DNA of 64,000 bases from Leptolyngbya iicbica LK (GCF_004212215.1 NZ_QVFV01000005.1:1-64000); one strand, 5' to 3'; counted from the stretch's first letter, positions 11,018 through 19,109 are shown. Notes: generated by a model not told the origin, from the sequence alone. Numbers and translations are program-made.

Positions 11018-11743
11018 CTAGGGGGACTCGGTTGAGGACTGCTGGGCTTGCCAGGTGGCGTATAAATCGGGGCGACGCTGCCGTGTCCGATTCACTTGCT
11101 GCTGGTGCCGCCAGGCGGCGATCGCGGCGTGATTGCCCGATCGCAAAACGTCGGGTACGGTCCACCCCCGAAACTCGGCCGGACGAGTGTATTGAGGATA
11201 ATCCAGCAGGTCCGCTTCAAAGCTTTCGAATTTGAGCGAATCGGTTTTGCCGACGGTGCCCGGTCGCAGCCGCACTACGCCGTTAATCAGGGTCAACGCC
11301 GGGATTTCGCCACAGGTGAGGACAAAATCGCCGAGGGAAACCTCGCGATCGACCAGATGCAATACCCGCTCATCGACCCCTTCGTAATGGCCGCAAATCA
11401 GCACAATTTGGTCGAGCTCAGCATTGAGCTGCCGGAATAAGGGCTGGGCCATCGTTTCGCCCTGGGGCGTCAGCAAGATGACTTCTCGCCGAGGATAGGT
11501 GGGCAGGGACTCGACGGCGGCGAAAATCGGTTCCGGCTTCATCAACATGCCGACGCCCCCGCCATAGGGTTCATCGTCCACTTTGCGATGCTTGTCAGTG
11601 GTGAAATCGCGAGGGTTCACCAAGTTGACGCTGGCGATGCCCCGCTCTAGCGCTTTGCCCAACAGGCCAGACTGCAACGGCGACGCAAAGAAGTCAGGAA
11701 ATAAGGTGACGACATCAAACCTGAGCGGAGATTCCGAATTCAT
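11018..11743 (-). CDS. trmD: tRNA (guanine-N1)-methyltransferase TrmD
   Basis: 241 aa SPOUT-class enzyme that methylates G37 of tRNAs that read CNN codons. The trefoil-knot motifs are intact: YGGGVGMLMKPEPIF (residues about 60-74), ICGHYEGVDERV (about 114-125) and LGDFVLTCGEIPALTLI (136-152). The Asp of the catalytic loop lies in EADLLDYPQYTRP. It ends with PDLYATWQAQQ, usual for the family. The gene stands alone, upstream of ispF on the same strand with a 114-base gap. Confidence 0.97.
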   Translation of the reverse strand: MNSESPLRFDVVTLFPDFFASPLQSGLLGKALERGIASVNLVNPRDFTTDKHRKVDDEPYGGGVGMLMKPEPIFAAVESLPTYPRREVILLTPQGETMAQPLFRQLNAELDQIVLICGHYEGVDERVLHLVDREVSLGDFVLTCGEIPALTLINGVVRLRPGTVGKTDSLKFESFEADLLDYPQYTRPAEFRGWTVPDVLRSGNHAAIAAWRHQQQVNRTRQRRPDLYATWQAQQSSTESP

Positions 11744-12042
11744 AACACAATTACGCAGGGGAATTGACCGCGATCGCCCCCAGCCTCATGACCACGGGCG
11801 ATGCTCACTCTACCGCAAACCGGATGGGTTTGGTTTAGCGGGGTTGAGACTTTGATGTCGAGTCGGTCCCTCCGAGGTCGGCTGGCGCTCAGGGCGGGTC
11901 AAGAGAGTTTGACAATAATGATGCACAATAGCTTTGGGGTTGGGGGGAGGACGTCTCCCCAATGTTTTTGCCTCTCTACGGGCGCAAACGGATGCTGCGC
12001 GTAGAAGAGAGGTTGGTTGTCACCCTCTGAGCCCAAGCTGCT
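11744..12042. other. Divergent intergenic region with a terminator-like hairpin
   Basis: 299 bases between trmD (minus) and tetR (plus). A GC-rich imperfect hairpin (TTGGGG at 11940-11945 with CCCCAA at 11957-11962) is followed by TGTTTTT, so it looks like a plus-strand terminator although no plus gene ends here. It may be an attenuator in the tetR leader. Nothing else was recognised. Confidence 0.45.
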
Positions 12043-12636
12043 ATGGCTAATCTGAAGCGCACCCGTGAGGATATTCTCGAAGCGGTCATCGACACGGTTC
12101 ACCGCCAGGGGTTAACCGCTACGGGGCTGAGCGAACTGTTTCGGTTGAGCGGCGCTTCGTCGGGCAGTTTTTACAACTATTTTGAATCGAAGCAGGCGTT
12201 GGGGCATGCGCTGATCGATTTTGAATGGGAGAAGCTGGAGAAAAACGTGCTGGAACCCGCTGTGACCCGGCATGAATCGCCCATTGATCAGGTGTTTTGG
12301 ATTCTCGATACGCTGGAAGCGAAGCAAACCCGTGAGCCGTTTTGTGGCGGCTGTCTGCTCGGCAACCTGATTGTGGATCTGGTGGAGCAGGACGATAGCT
12401 TTCGCGAGCACTTGCAAACAGTGTTTGCGCGGTGGGAGGGGGCGATCGCTCAACGACTCCATGCCGGACGTGACCAGCTCTTACCTGCCACCGACCCCGA
12501 TTTGCTGGCGGCGCAAATTATGACGGTAATTGAGGGGGCAATGCTGATGGGTAAGCTGCACCGCGACACCCAGCGCCTTCACGCCAGTTTTGATGTGGCG
12601 CGGCAGTTGCTCACCCTGGCGCTCAAACCTGCGTAG
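12043..12636 (+). CDS. TetR/AcrR family transcriptional regulator
   Basis: 197 aa. The N-terminal helix-turn-helix is typical: ILEAVIDTVHRQGLTATGLSELFRLSGASSGSFYNYFESK can be read from residue 11 to 50. The ligand domain carries a Cys pair, C101 and C104, in EPFCGGCLLGNL; in NemR-like relatives a Cys near this point senses electrophiles or reactive chlorine, so redox sensing is possible here. It lies directly upstream of osmC on the same strand, and a palindrome fitting a TetR operator lies 12 bases ahead of the osmC start, so osmC is its likely target. Confidence 0.92.
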   Translation: MANLKRTREDILEAVIDTVHRQGLTATGLSELFRLSGASSGSFYNYFESKQALGHALIDFEWEKLEKNVLEPAVTRHESPIDQVFWILDTLEAKQTREPFCGGCLLGNLIVDLVEQDDSFREHLQTVFARWEGAIAQRLHAGRDQLLPATDPDLLAAQIMTVIEGAMLMGKLHRDTQRLHASFDVARQLLTLALKPA

Positions 12637-12735
12637 CTGCGTAGCTGTTGAAGACTTGCGGGTGATGCAGCCTTCCCGATCGCCCAAACTGTAGCCATCA
12701 CCACATTCCCCAAACGAGAAGTTTCCTTTAATATA

Positions 12736-12755
12736 AATAGATAGATCGTTCTATT
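12736..12755 (+). promoter_or_regulatory. Probable TetR operator ahead of osmC
   Basis: A 20-base palindrome AATAGA-N8-TCTATT with a GATC core at 12744-12747. It ends 12 bases before the osmC ATG, where bound repressor would block transcription or the promoter. The size and symmetry suit a TetR dimer site. Confidence 0.65.
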
Positions 12756-12766
12756 TGGTGAACCTT

Positions 12767-13291
12767 ATGTCTGATACCGCCAAGGTGTCCATCGCGCCCA
12801 TTCCCAAAGATGGCCTGCAAGAGCTCGGCGAAAAGAACCGCGCCAACCCCGCCGACAAGACCCTCAAGGTCAAGACCGTTTGTGAGCGCAAGTTCCGCAG
12901 CTTGAACTACGCTCGCGATTTAGAGCCCTTTGTGGTGGATGAGCCCCCCGGTCTCTTGGGCGACAATACAGCTCCCAATCCCTCGGAGATTGTGTTGGGT
13001 GCGTTCGGTTCCTGTTTGGCGGTGGGGCTGCAGGCCAATGCTGCCGCTCGCGGTATTACCCTCACCAAGCTTGAAATTTCTCTCGAAGGTGACATCAATA
13101 TCACCAGCACCTGGGGCACGGGCGAGTTGGCGAAGCCGCAAATTGGCTTTACCGATGTCCGGGTCAAGGTTGACATTGACGGTGACGCCTCGAAAGAAGA
13201 GTTGGCCGAAATGGTGGCCCATGCCAACAAGTGGTCGCCTGTGTCCGCCACTTTGAGCAATCCGATGCCCGTCAGCGTGGAAATGGCGTAA
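12767..13291 (+). CDS. OsmC family protein
   Basis: 174 aa. OsmC/Ohr proteins are cytosolic thiol peroxidases that act on organic hydroperoxides. The peroxidatic Cys is present as C83 in GAFGSCLAVGLQANAAARG. The second Cys position is not: the region that reads K-x-C-P-V in OsmC itself is ANKWSPVSATLSNP (about 146-159), so this belongs to the subgroup without a resolving Cys and may have another activity. The ATG at 12767 is preferred over an upstream TTG at 12755 that would place the operator inside the gene. It follows tetR by 130 bases. Confidence 0.88.
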   Translation: MSDTAKVSIAPIPKDGLQELGEKNRANPADKTLKVKTVCERKFRSLNYARDLEPFVVDEPPGLLGDNTAPNPSEIVLGAFGSCLAVGLQANAAARGITLTKLEISLEGDINITSTWGTGELAKPQIGFTDVRVKVDIDGDASKEELAEMVAHANKWSPVSATLSNPMPVSVEMA

Positions 13292-13629
13292 GCCCCGCGA
13301 TCTCAACGGCTCAAGTCTTCTCGGCTAGAGAAGTCAGTCAGTGAGGGCTGAAGCAGAGCCCGGCTCTGAGCGATGGTCATACTCCCGAATCATGACCATC
13401 GCGCCACTTCAGCCCTTTACGGCTGGTGTCCACCCGCATCATGAATGGTTACTGATGGCTGTTGACAGTTACTCACCCAGGCAACGTTCCGTGGGTAAGC
13501 CGCTTGGCAGCCGCCCCCAAAGTCATAAATGTATAGTTAAGTTAACGTCTGAAAGCAGCTGTTAATGGCTGTTTTTGGTCTGCCCTAATAGGCGCTTTGC
13601 ACCGATAAAGAACTTCACCATCACTCACA
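13292..13629. other. Intergenic region osmC - acyl-CoA-dehydrogenase-like gene
   Basis: 338 bases on the plus-strand path. It holds the possible structured RNA at 13344-13425. A weaker stem (TTACTCAC with GTGGGTAA, around 13468-13500) lies further down. No ribosome binding site stands directly ahead of the ATG at 13630 and no exact GTA-N8-TAC box was found here. Confidence 0.5.
13344..13425 (+). ncRNA. Possible structured RNA: three-way junction with a competing hairpin
   Basis: The plus strand can fold into a three-way junction made only of perfect stems. P1 pairs AGGGCTGAAG (13344-13353) with CTTCAGCCCT (13407-13416). P2 pairs CAGAGCC (13354-13360) with GGCTCTG (13362-13368). P3 pairs GCGATGGTCAT (13370-13380) with ATGACCATCGC (13392-13402) around an 11-base loop. 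The 3' strand of P1 can instead pair downstream, CAGCC (13410-13414) with GGCTG (13421-13425). This gives two exclusive folds, as in riboswitches. It starts 53 bases past the osmC stop and lies about 205 bases ahead of the next gene. It matches no RNA family known to me. Confidence 0.4.
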
Positions 13630-14793
13630 ATGCAGACGATTCAACAAGCTTCTCAGACTCACGCCGCCATGGACTATCACGCCGCGACTGAGGCCGTGTC
13701 AGCGGTGGTTAAGCAACAGCTCACGCCCAAGGTGGCTGATATCGACCTCAAAGGGGAATATCCTCGCGAGATTTTGCATCAGTTGGGCGACGTAAACGCT
13801 TACGCCCACGCAGTGGCTCCAGAATTGGGCGGCACGGGCCTGGGTTTGAAAGCGGCGATTCAAAGCATTGAAGAGATTTCTAAAGAGTGCATCTCCACCG
13901 GGTTTATGGCTTGGTGTCAGGTGGCCTGTACCTGGTATTTGCAAAACACGGACAATCAGGCGTTGGCCCAGGAATTGCTGCCAGATATCGCTACGGGTAA
14001 GCAGCTGGCGGGCACTGGCCTCTCGAACCCGATGAAGCATTTCGTGGATATTGAAAAAATTGCCCTGACGGCAGAACCCGTGAAAGGGGGCTTCCGCGTG
14101 AATGGCATGTTGCCCTGGGTCTCGAATTTGGGGCCTGGTCACTGGTTTGGAGTGGCGGCCAAAATCGCCGACAGCGATGATTACATGATGGCTGTGGTGT
14201 CGGATGACATGGAAGGCATGACGTTGCGTTGCAATGCTCACTTCATCGCGCTGGAAGGGACTGGCACCTATAGCTGTGTGTTCCGCGATGTGTTTGTGCC
14301 CGATGCTCGCGTGTTGGCGGCCCCCTGTGATGACTATGTGCTGCGGATTCGGCCCGGTTTTATCCTGACGCAAGTGGGGATGGGGCTCGGTTTGGTAGAT
14401 AGCTGCGTGGAGCTGATGAAACGCACCAATAAGCGGCTGGGCCATGTGAATCGCTTTTTGGATGACCAGGCCGAAGACATTGAAGCGGACTTGCAGATGG
14501 CACGCGATCGCACTTACGCTCTGGCCGATCGCCTCGACGCCACTGACGGCATTATTGACGACCAACTCTTGCGTGAAGTAATACAGGCTCGCATTGCGGG
14601 ATCGGAGTTGTCGTTGCGGGCGGCTCAGGCCACTATGCTGCACGCCGGAGCGCGGGCTTACGTTCACGGCAGCGCGCCGGAGCGGAAGTTGCGAGAAGCT
14701 TATTTCATCGCCATTGTGACGCCCGCTTTGAAACATTTGAAAAAAATGCTGTTTGCGATGCCAGAAGAAGCACTCACGTCTGTTGTTTCTTAG
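13630..14793 (+). CDS. Acyl-CoA dehydrogenase-like flavoprotein
   Basis: 387 aa with the acyl-CoA dehydrogenase fold: an all-helical N-terminal domain (APELGGTGLGLKAAI near residue 59), a middle beta domain (GTGLSNPMKHF near 131 and GFRVNGMLPWVSNLG near 155) and a C-terminal helical bundle (RLGHVNRFLDDQAEDIEADLQMARDR region). The usual catalytic Glu cannot be assigned with confidence, so an oxidase, monooxygenase or desulfurase-type member is also possible. Genes of this family are rare in cyanobacteria, which lack ordinary fatty-acid beta-oxidation. It sits between tetR-osmC and the NrtA-like/GNAT/AIR-synthase genes and ends at a strong terminator. Confidence 0.82.
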   Translation: MQTIQQASQTHAAMDYHAATEAVSAVVKQQLTPKVADIDLKGEYPREILHQLGDVNAYAHAVAPELGGTGLGLKAAIQSIEEISKECISTGFMAWCQVACTWYLQNTDNQALAQELLPDIATGKQLAGTGLSNPMKHFVDIEKIALTAEPVKGGFRVNGMLPWVSNLGPGHWFGVAAKIADSDDYMMAVVSDDMEGMTLRCNAHFIALEGTGTYSCVFRDVFVPDARVLAAPCDDYVLRIRPGFILTQVGMGLGLVDSCVELMKRTNKRLGHVNRFLDDQAEDIEADLQMARDRTYALADRLDATDGIIDDQLLREVIQARIAGSELSLRAAQATMLHAGARAYVHGSAPERKLREAYFIAIVTPALKHLKKMLFAMPEEALTSVVS

Positions 14794-14849
14794 ATGCTCT
14801 TCGAGAATAATTAAAGTCGATTCATCATCGACAAACATCGCTCCGTTTT

Positions 14850-14890
14850 GACCTAGCTGCCTCAGGTATGATTGGCTAGGTCTTTTCTTT
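14850..14890 (+). terminator. Rho-independent terminator
   Basis: Stem GACCTAGC (14850-14857) with GCTAGGTC (14875-14882), followed by TTTTCTTTTG. It closes the acyl-CoA-dehydrogenase-like transcript 57 bases past its stop codon, so the downstream gene needs its own promoter. Confidence 0.8.
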
Positions 14891-15491
14891 TGCTTCAAGC
14901 TAAAAATGCTGATCCCATCCTCACATTCACTGCCAGAAAAAAGGGGGGGTGAATGTTGGACGGTGGCGAGTATATTGAGGCTTTAGGGTGCTGTTGGGCT
15001 CACGCTGAAATACTCCTGATGACTTGTTCGCCTCCGGTAGAAAACCTCTGAGATATTCACAAAGTTGATATCCCGTTGCAATTAATGAGCGATCGCGAGC
15101 TGTGAAAAAGCTTCTGTGAATTCCACGGCCTCATGATTTTTGGGACTAGTTTTAGATACCGTATTTTTAGTTACAAAAATGTTGCCTGAACGCATTTCTA
15201 ATGGAATTAATTCAGGACTTGGCCTTACTGCTAAAACGACAATTGGTGAGTTAATATTGCTTGCTCAAAATTGACTGTTTTATCGGTGGGCTTGAGCTTG
15301 CGGGATCGCAGCGATCGCTAACGGTTTCTGAGCGTCGTTCTTTACTATTTGTTGCTTCGATGGGAATGACAGAGATGGCTGCTTGGTAGCATTGATGTCG
15401 CCCATCAGCACAAGTGTTTAGCTCAGCACAACCAGGCCAAAGGGTCGTTGTATTTGCTGCCGAGGGCTTTATTTAGCGAGACCATTGAATA
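14891..15491. other. Long intergenic leader with an NtcA-type promoter
   Basis: About 600 bases without a gene between the acyl-CoA-dehydrogenase-like gene and the NrtA-like gene. It contains a GTA-N8-TAC box with a correctly spaced -10 (15161-15202), which predicts a start of transcription near 15209 and a 5' leader of about 280 bases. No other structure was recognised in it. Confidence 0.55.
15161..15202 (+). promoter_or_regulatory. Probable NtcA-activated promoter
   Basis: GTA (15161-15163), eight bases, TAC (15172-15174), then exactly 22 bases to the -10-like hexamer TCTAAT (15197-15202). NtcA-dependent class II promoters have GTA-N8-TAC about 22 bases ahead of TAN3T; the second base of the -10 differs here. 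It faces the NrtA-like gene, whose downstream neighbours belong to nitrogen-starvation families. Confidence 0.6.
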
Positions 15492-17117
15492 ATGATTAAC
15501 TCTGTATCGACTCCCAGCCAACGGTGGAATGCCCTGACCTGTGACCAGGGCAACCTCGGCGATCTAGCCATCCGGTGTTTGATTTGTGGCAGCATCCACG
15601 CCACCGAAGACCACTGGAAATTTATGGCCGATATGCCCCATGATCCGGCTAATTTGATCAACGATTTGGTCAAAATGCGGTTGTATCAGCCGGAAGCGAT
15701 CGCCGTCGCCGATGCCATCAGCCAGGCTGAGTTGCGCAAGGCCCTGTTTGTGCAGATGGCGGGCAAAGGCAGCCCCAAGCGCGAGAAGCTGGTGCTCGAC
15801 TTGATTAAAGTGGCTGGGGGATTGGACGAAGCCTTTGCGGCGGCCTTTGGCCCCAAGGCTGGACAGTTCTTTACCGACGCTCAGCGGATGAGTCAGTTCA
15901 CCCGCCGCAAGTTTTTGAAGAATATCGCCGTCGGGGCTGCCCTTGTTTCCCTCGCGAATTGTGCCCAACAGCCTACGGAAGAAGCGGTGCCTGAAGGCGA
16001 AACGCCGCCCCCGCCCCCCACCACGGGTGAGTTGGAAAAGAATGATCTGAAGATTGCCTTTTTGCCCATCACCTGTGCCACGCCCATCATCATGTCGGAT
16101 CCATTGGGCTTTTATGACAAGCATGGGCTGAATGTGGAGCTGATGAAGTATGCCAGCTGGTCGGTGGTGCGGGATGCCGCGATCGCGGGCGAGTTGGACG
16201 CTTATCACATGCTGGCTCCCATGCCCATTGCCATGTCCCTCGGGCTTGGCTCGACGGCCTTTTCCGTCAAGTTGGCCAGCATTGAGAACAATAACGGCCA
16301 GGGCATTGCGGTCGCCAAAAAGCATTTGGGCAAGGTGAATGGCCCCGCTGACTTTAAGGGCATGACCATCGGCATTCCCTACGACTATTCCAACCACAAC
16401 CTGATTTTGCGGTACTACCTCGCCTCGGGCGGGCTGGACCCTGACCAGGACGTGAAGCTGCTGATTTTGCCGCCACCCGATGCGATCGCTCAAATGTCCA
16501 CGGGGCAAATTGACGCCTTCATCCTGCCGGATAACTTTACCCAGCGGGTCGTGTTTAACGACATCGGCTTCATCCACCTGCTGACGAAGGATTTGTGGCC
16601 CGGCCATCCCTGCTGTGCCTTTGTGGCTGCTCAAGATTGGATTGATGAGAATCCCAACACTTTCCGCGCGTTGAACAAGGCCATTATTGACGGGGCGACC
16701 TACGCTAATGAACCCGCCAACCGCAAGGAGATTGCCGCCGCGATCGCCCCTCGGGAATATCTCAACCAACCAGTAGAAGTGCTGGAAGCGGTGATGACGG
16801 GCAATTTTGATGATGGTCAGGGCAACACGCTGGAAGTGCCCGATCGCATCTATTTCGATCCCTATCCCTGGAAGAGCTTTGCCAGCTGGATTTCGACTCA
16901 GTTGGTGCGCTGGGGCTACATGCCGACCGAAGACGCCAACTACGACGAAATTGGCGAGCAAATCTTCCTCACTGACCTGGCCCGAGAACTGGCCGAGGAA
17001 CTCGGAGCCGAGGCCCCGCAGGAACTCACCCGAGTCGAAAACCTCAAATTTGGGGACTTTGACCCCGCCCAGCCCGAGGAGTATCTGAAAGAGCAGATTG
17101 ACCAATACGGCGTTTAG
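15492..17117 (+). CDS. NrtA/CmpA-like ABC substrate-binding lipoprotein with unusual N-terminal extension
   Basis: 541 aa. Residues about 170-500 form an NMT1/NrtA/CmpA-type periplasmic binding protein (IAFLPITCATPIIMSDPLGF, KGMTIGIPYDYSNHN, DPYPWKSFASWI), related to binding proteins for nitrate, bicarbonate, sulfonates and cyanate. A Tat-type lipoprotein signal with twin Arg and a Cys lies inside the frame: FTRRKFLKNIAVGAALV then SLANC (residues 136-157). Ahead of it is a 132-residue, mostly helical segment without a signal, including an RCLICGSIHATEDHW stretch. Either the true start is the ATG at 15888 (M133), or a separate cytosolic domain is fused in front. The open frame over 396 bases favours coding. 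No permease or ATPase gene is nearby. Confidence 0.82.
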   Translation: MINSVSTPSQRWNALTCDQGNLGDLAIRCLICGSIHATEDHWKFMADMPHDPANLINDLVKMRLYQPEAIAVADAISQAELRKALFVQMAGKGSPKREKLVLDLIKVAGGLDEAFAAAFGPKAGQFFTDAQRMSQFTRRKFLKNIAVGAALVSLANCAQQPTEEAVPEGETPPPPPTTGELEKNDLKIAFLPITCATPIIMSDPLGFYDKHGLNVELMKYASWSVVRDAAIAGELDAYHMLAPMPIAMSLGLGSTAFSVKLASIENNNGQGIAVAKKHLGKVNGPADFKGMTIGIPYDYSNHNLILRYYLASGGLDPDQDVKLLILPPPDAIAQMSTGQIDAFILPDNFTQRVVFNDIGFIHLLTKDLWPGHPCCAFVAAQDWIDENPNTFRALNKAIIDGATYANEPANRKEIAAAIAPREYLNQPVEVLEAVMTGNFDDGQGNTLEVPDRIYFDPYPWKSFASWISTQLVRWGYMPTEDANYDEIGEQIFLTDLARELAEELGAEAPQELTRVENLKFGDFDPAQPEEYLKEQIDQYGV

Positions 17118-17321
17118 TCGTGAGCCATTGAGGCTCGTTTGGGGGCTGGAATACGCTTGCCCACGAGGTAAAGCGCTCGACTTTTTCAGTTCCCTTGCGC
17201 TCTCCCCATTGCCCCCTACAAGGGGGCAGTGCAGTTTGGGAAATCTGCAAGTCTTCAATTTTTTTGAGCGTCACCTTACACGCCCGAGAAGCTGTTCCGT
17301 ATCCGCAGACCGAGGTATCCC

Positions 17322-17840
17322 ATGTCGAGCAAACGTTACACCTTTGAACTGGCGCGATCGCCCCAGGACGTTCGTGCTTACTATCGATTGCGACAGGCCA
17401 TCTTTTGCGAAGAGCAAGGCTTATTTGACGACCATGACGAAGACAATATTGACGCGATCGCTTACCCCATCATCGCGGTGGAAAATGACGTGATTGCGGG
17501 GAAAAAGATTGTGGGCGTCGTGCGTATTTATGAAGAAAAGTCGCGTCATTGGTATGGTGGGCGGCTGGGCGTACATCCTGACTATCGGCGGGTGGGCCGC
17601 ATCGGTAAAGGCCTAATCTACAAAGCGGTAACGACGGCAAATACCTGGGGGTGCGATCGCTTCCTGGCGACGGTGCAATTGCAAAATGTCCGCTTCTTCC
17701 GTCGTCAGCACTGGGAATCGATTCAGGAAATTTCCGTGTGCGATCGCCCCCATCACCTGATGGAAGCCGACCTCGACTTTTATCCACCGGGGAACGAACT
17801 GCGTCCCGTGCTCTCCTCCGGAGCCCTCAAGGTGTCGTAA
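17322..17840 (+). CDS. GNAT N-acetyltransferase, MSMEG_0567/Sll0786 nitrogen-starvation family
   Basis: 172 aa. GNAT fold with the acetyl-CoA-binding segment GGRLGVHPDYRRVGRIGKGL (residues about 79-98). The N-terminal FELARSPQDVRAYYRLRQAIFCEEQGLF and the C-terminal VQLQNVRFFRRQHWESI are characteristic of the family named after Sll0786, found with a nitrilase, a radical-SAM protein and an AIR-synthase-like protein in the Nit1C gene set. The acetyl acceptor is not known. The ATG at 17322 follows the NrtA-like gene by about 200 bases. Its stop codon overlaps the start of the next gene by one base (TAATG), so the two are translationally coupled. Confidence 0.88.
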   Translation: MSSKRYTFELARSPQDVRAYYRLRQAIFCEEQGLFDDHDEDNIDAIAYPIIAVENDVIAGKKIVGVVRIYEEKSRHWYGGRLGVHPDYRRVGRIGKGLIYKAVTTANTWGCDRFLATVQLQNVRFFRRQHWESIQEISVCDRPHHLMEADLDFYPPGNELRPVLSSGALKVS

Positions 17841-18814
17841 TGCTGGCCGATTTGGTGGCGGCCTTGCGGCCTGCCCTGGGGATTCTCAACAAACGCGACA
17901 TTCAAACCGCTGCCGATCACTTAGGCCGCTATGTGCCGCAGGCCGCCACAGGCGAATCCATTGCCTTGGGTGACGACACGGCAGCTATTCCCGATGGGGA
18001 TGGCTACCTACTGCTCGCTGCCGAGGGCATTTGGCCCACCCTGGTGCGGGAAGATCCCTGGTTTGCGGGCTGGTGTGGTGTCTTAGTCAACGTTAGCGAC
18101 ATTTACGCCATGGGCGGTCGTCCCATCGCTGTGGTCGACGCCCTGTGGACCGAATCGGCTGAGCAGGCCGAGCCCCTTTGGCAGGGCATGGTCGCCGCCG
18201 CTAAAACGTTTAACGTGCCCATCGTCGGCGGCCACACCAACTGCCACAGTCCCTACGCGGCGCTGTCGGTGGCGATTCTCGGTCGTGCTACTCGCCTGAT
18301 CACCAGTTTCGACGCCCAGCCGGGTGATGCCCTCGTTCTCGTAATGAATCTGGAAGGGCGATCGCACCCTAAATACCCCTTTTGGGATGCCGCCACTATG
18401 GCTAATCCGGTAGATTTGCAGCGCCATTTCGCCTTGCTGCCCCACATTGCCGAACAAGACTGGTGCAAAGCGGGCAAAGACGTGAGCATGGGCGGCATCA
18501 TCGGTACAAGTCTGATGCTGCTCGAAACCTCTGGCTGCGGTGCGATTCTGGACATTGACGCCATTCCCCGTCCCAACGCGGAACCGCTCGCCAAATGGCT
18601 GCTTAGCTTTCCCAGCTACGGCTTTTTGTTGAGTGTGTCGCCAGCAAGTTTTTCCCAGATGCAGCCCCATTTTCAGGCTGAGGGATTGGTTTGTGACGCG
18701 ATCGGGCAGGTGACAGCAGGGTCGCAATTGGTGCTGCGATCGCACGACGAATCCACGGTTTTTTGGGATTTTACCCAGGATGCGTTGACTGGGTTTGGCG
18801 ATCGTGGCGCTTAA
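17840..18814 (+). CDS. AIR synthase-related protein, Sll0787 family
   Basis: 324 aa from the ATG at 17840, which shares its A with the GNAT stop codon; a longer frame back to 17651 lies within the GNAT gene and is rejected. PurM/ThiL/SelD-like ATP-binding fold: SIALGDDTAAIPDGDGYLLLAAEGI near the N-terminus carries the acidic metal/ATP motif, followed by VNVSDIYAMGGRPIAVVDAL and VPIVGGHTNCHS. These blocks are shared with ThiL and PurM, which phosphorylate or activate substrates. The family is a fixed partner of the Sll0786-type GNAT in the nitrogen-starvation/Nit1C set; the reaction has not been established to my knowledge. Confidence 0.88.
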   Translation: MLADLVAALRPALGILNKRDIQTAADHLGRYVPQAATGESIALGDDTAAIPDGDGYLLLAAEGIWPTLVREDPWFAGWCGVLVNVSDIYAMGGRPIAVVDALWTESAEQAEPLWQGMVAAAKTFNVPIVGGHTNCHSPYAALSVAILGRATRLITSFDAQPGDALVLVMNLEGRSHPKYPFWDAATMANPVDLQRHFALLPHIAEQDWCKAGKDVSMGGIIGTSLMLLETSGCGAILDIDAIPRPNAEPLAKWLLSFPSYGFLLSVSPASFSQMQPHFQAEGLVCDAIGQVTAGSQLVLRSHDESTVFWDFTQDALTGFGDRGA

Positions 18815-19109
18815 TTGTGCCCTCTAAGAGCAGTTGCTCTGGTCAACGGTGCGTGATCTCAATCCCCAATCTCAGATCATCTTTATGGTTTCCGCAAAGG
18901 GTGAGGTTGTGATGTGTTGCGATCGCTGGTACTGCATAGCTACGGCCTTTTTCTAACTCAGCATTAAGTCCGAAAAAAAACTCAAAATCCCGCTTGGAAA
19001 ACTGTCAACCTTGCTAAATTTAACCGTTCAACTAAATTGTTTGGGCCAAGTTCTTAAGACGGATAATTCTCATTCCTAAGTTCTTGGGCTGAGTCCTTCA
19101 GGTAATCAT
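18815..19109. other. Intergenic region between convergent genes
   Basis: 295 bases between the AIR-synthase-like gene (plus) and the membrane ABM protein (minus). A short perfect palindrome AGAGCA-GT-TGCTCT near 18828 could end the plus transcript but lacks a T run. Nothing else seen. Confidence 0.45.

Noticed and set aside
13699-14898. 399-codon open frame on the minus strand
   Set aside because: Antisense shadow of the acyl-CoA-dehydrogenase-like gene; His/Arg/Gln-rich without any domain.
15564-17258. 564-codon open frame on the minus strand
   Set aside because: It mirrors the NrtA-like gene on the plus strand, which has clear family motifs. The antisense frame has no signal, motif or sensible composition.
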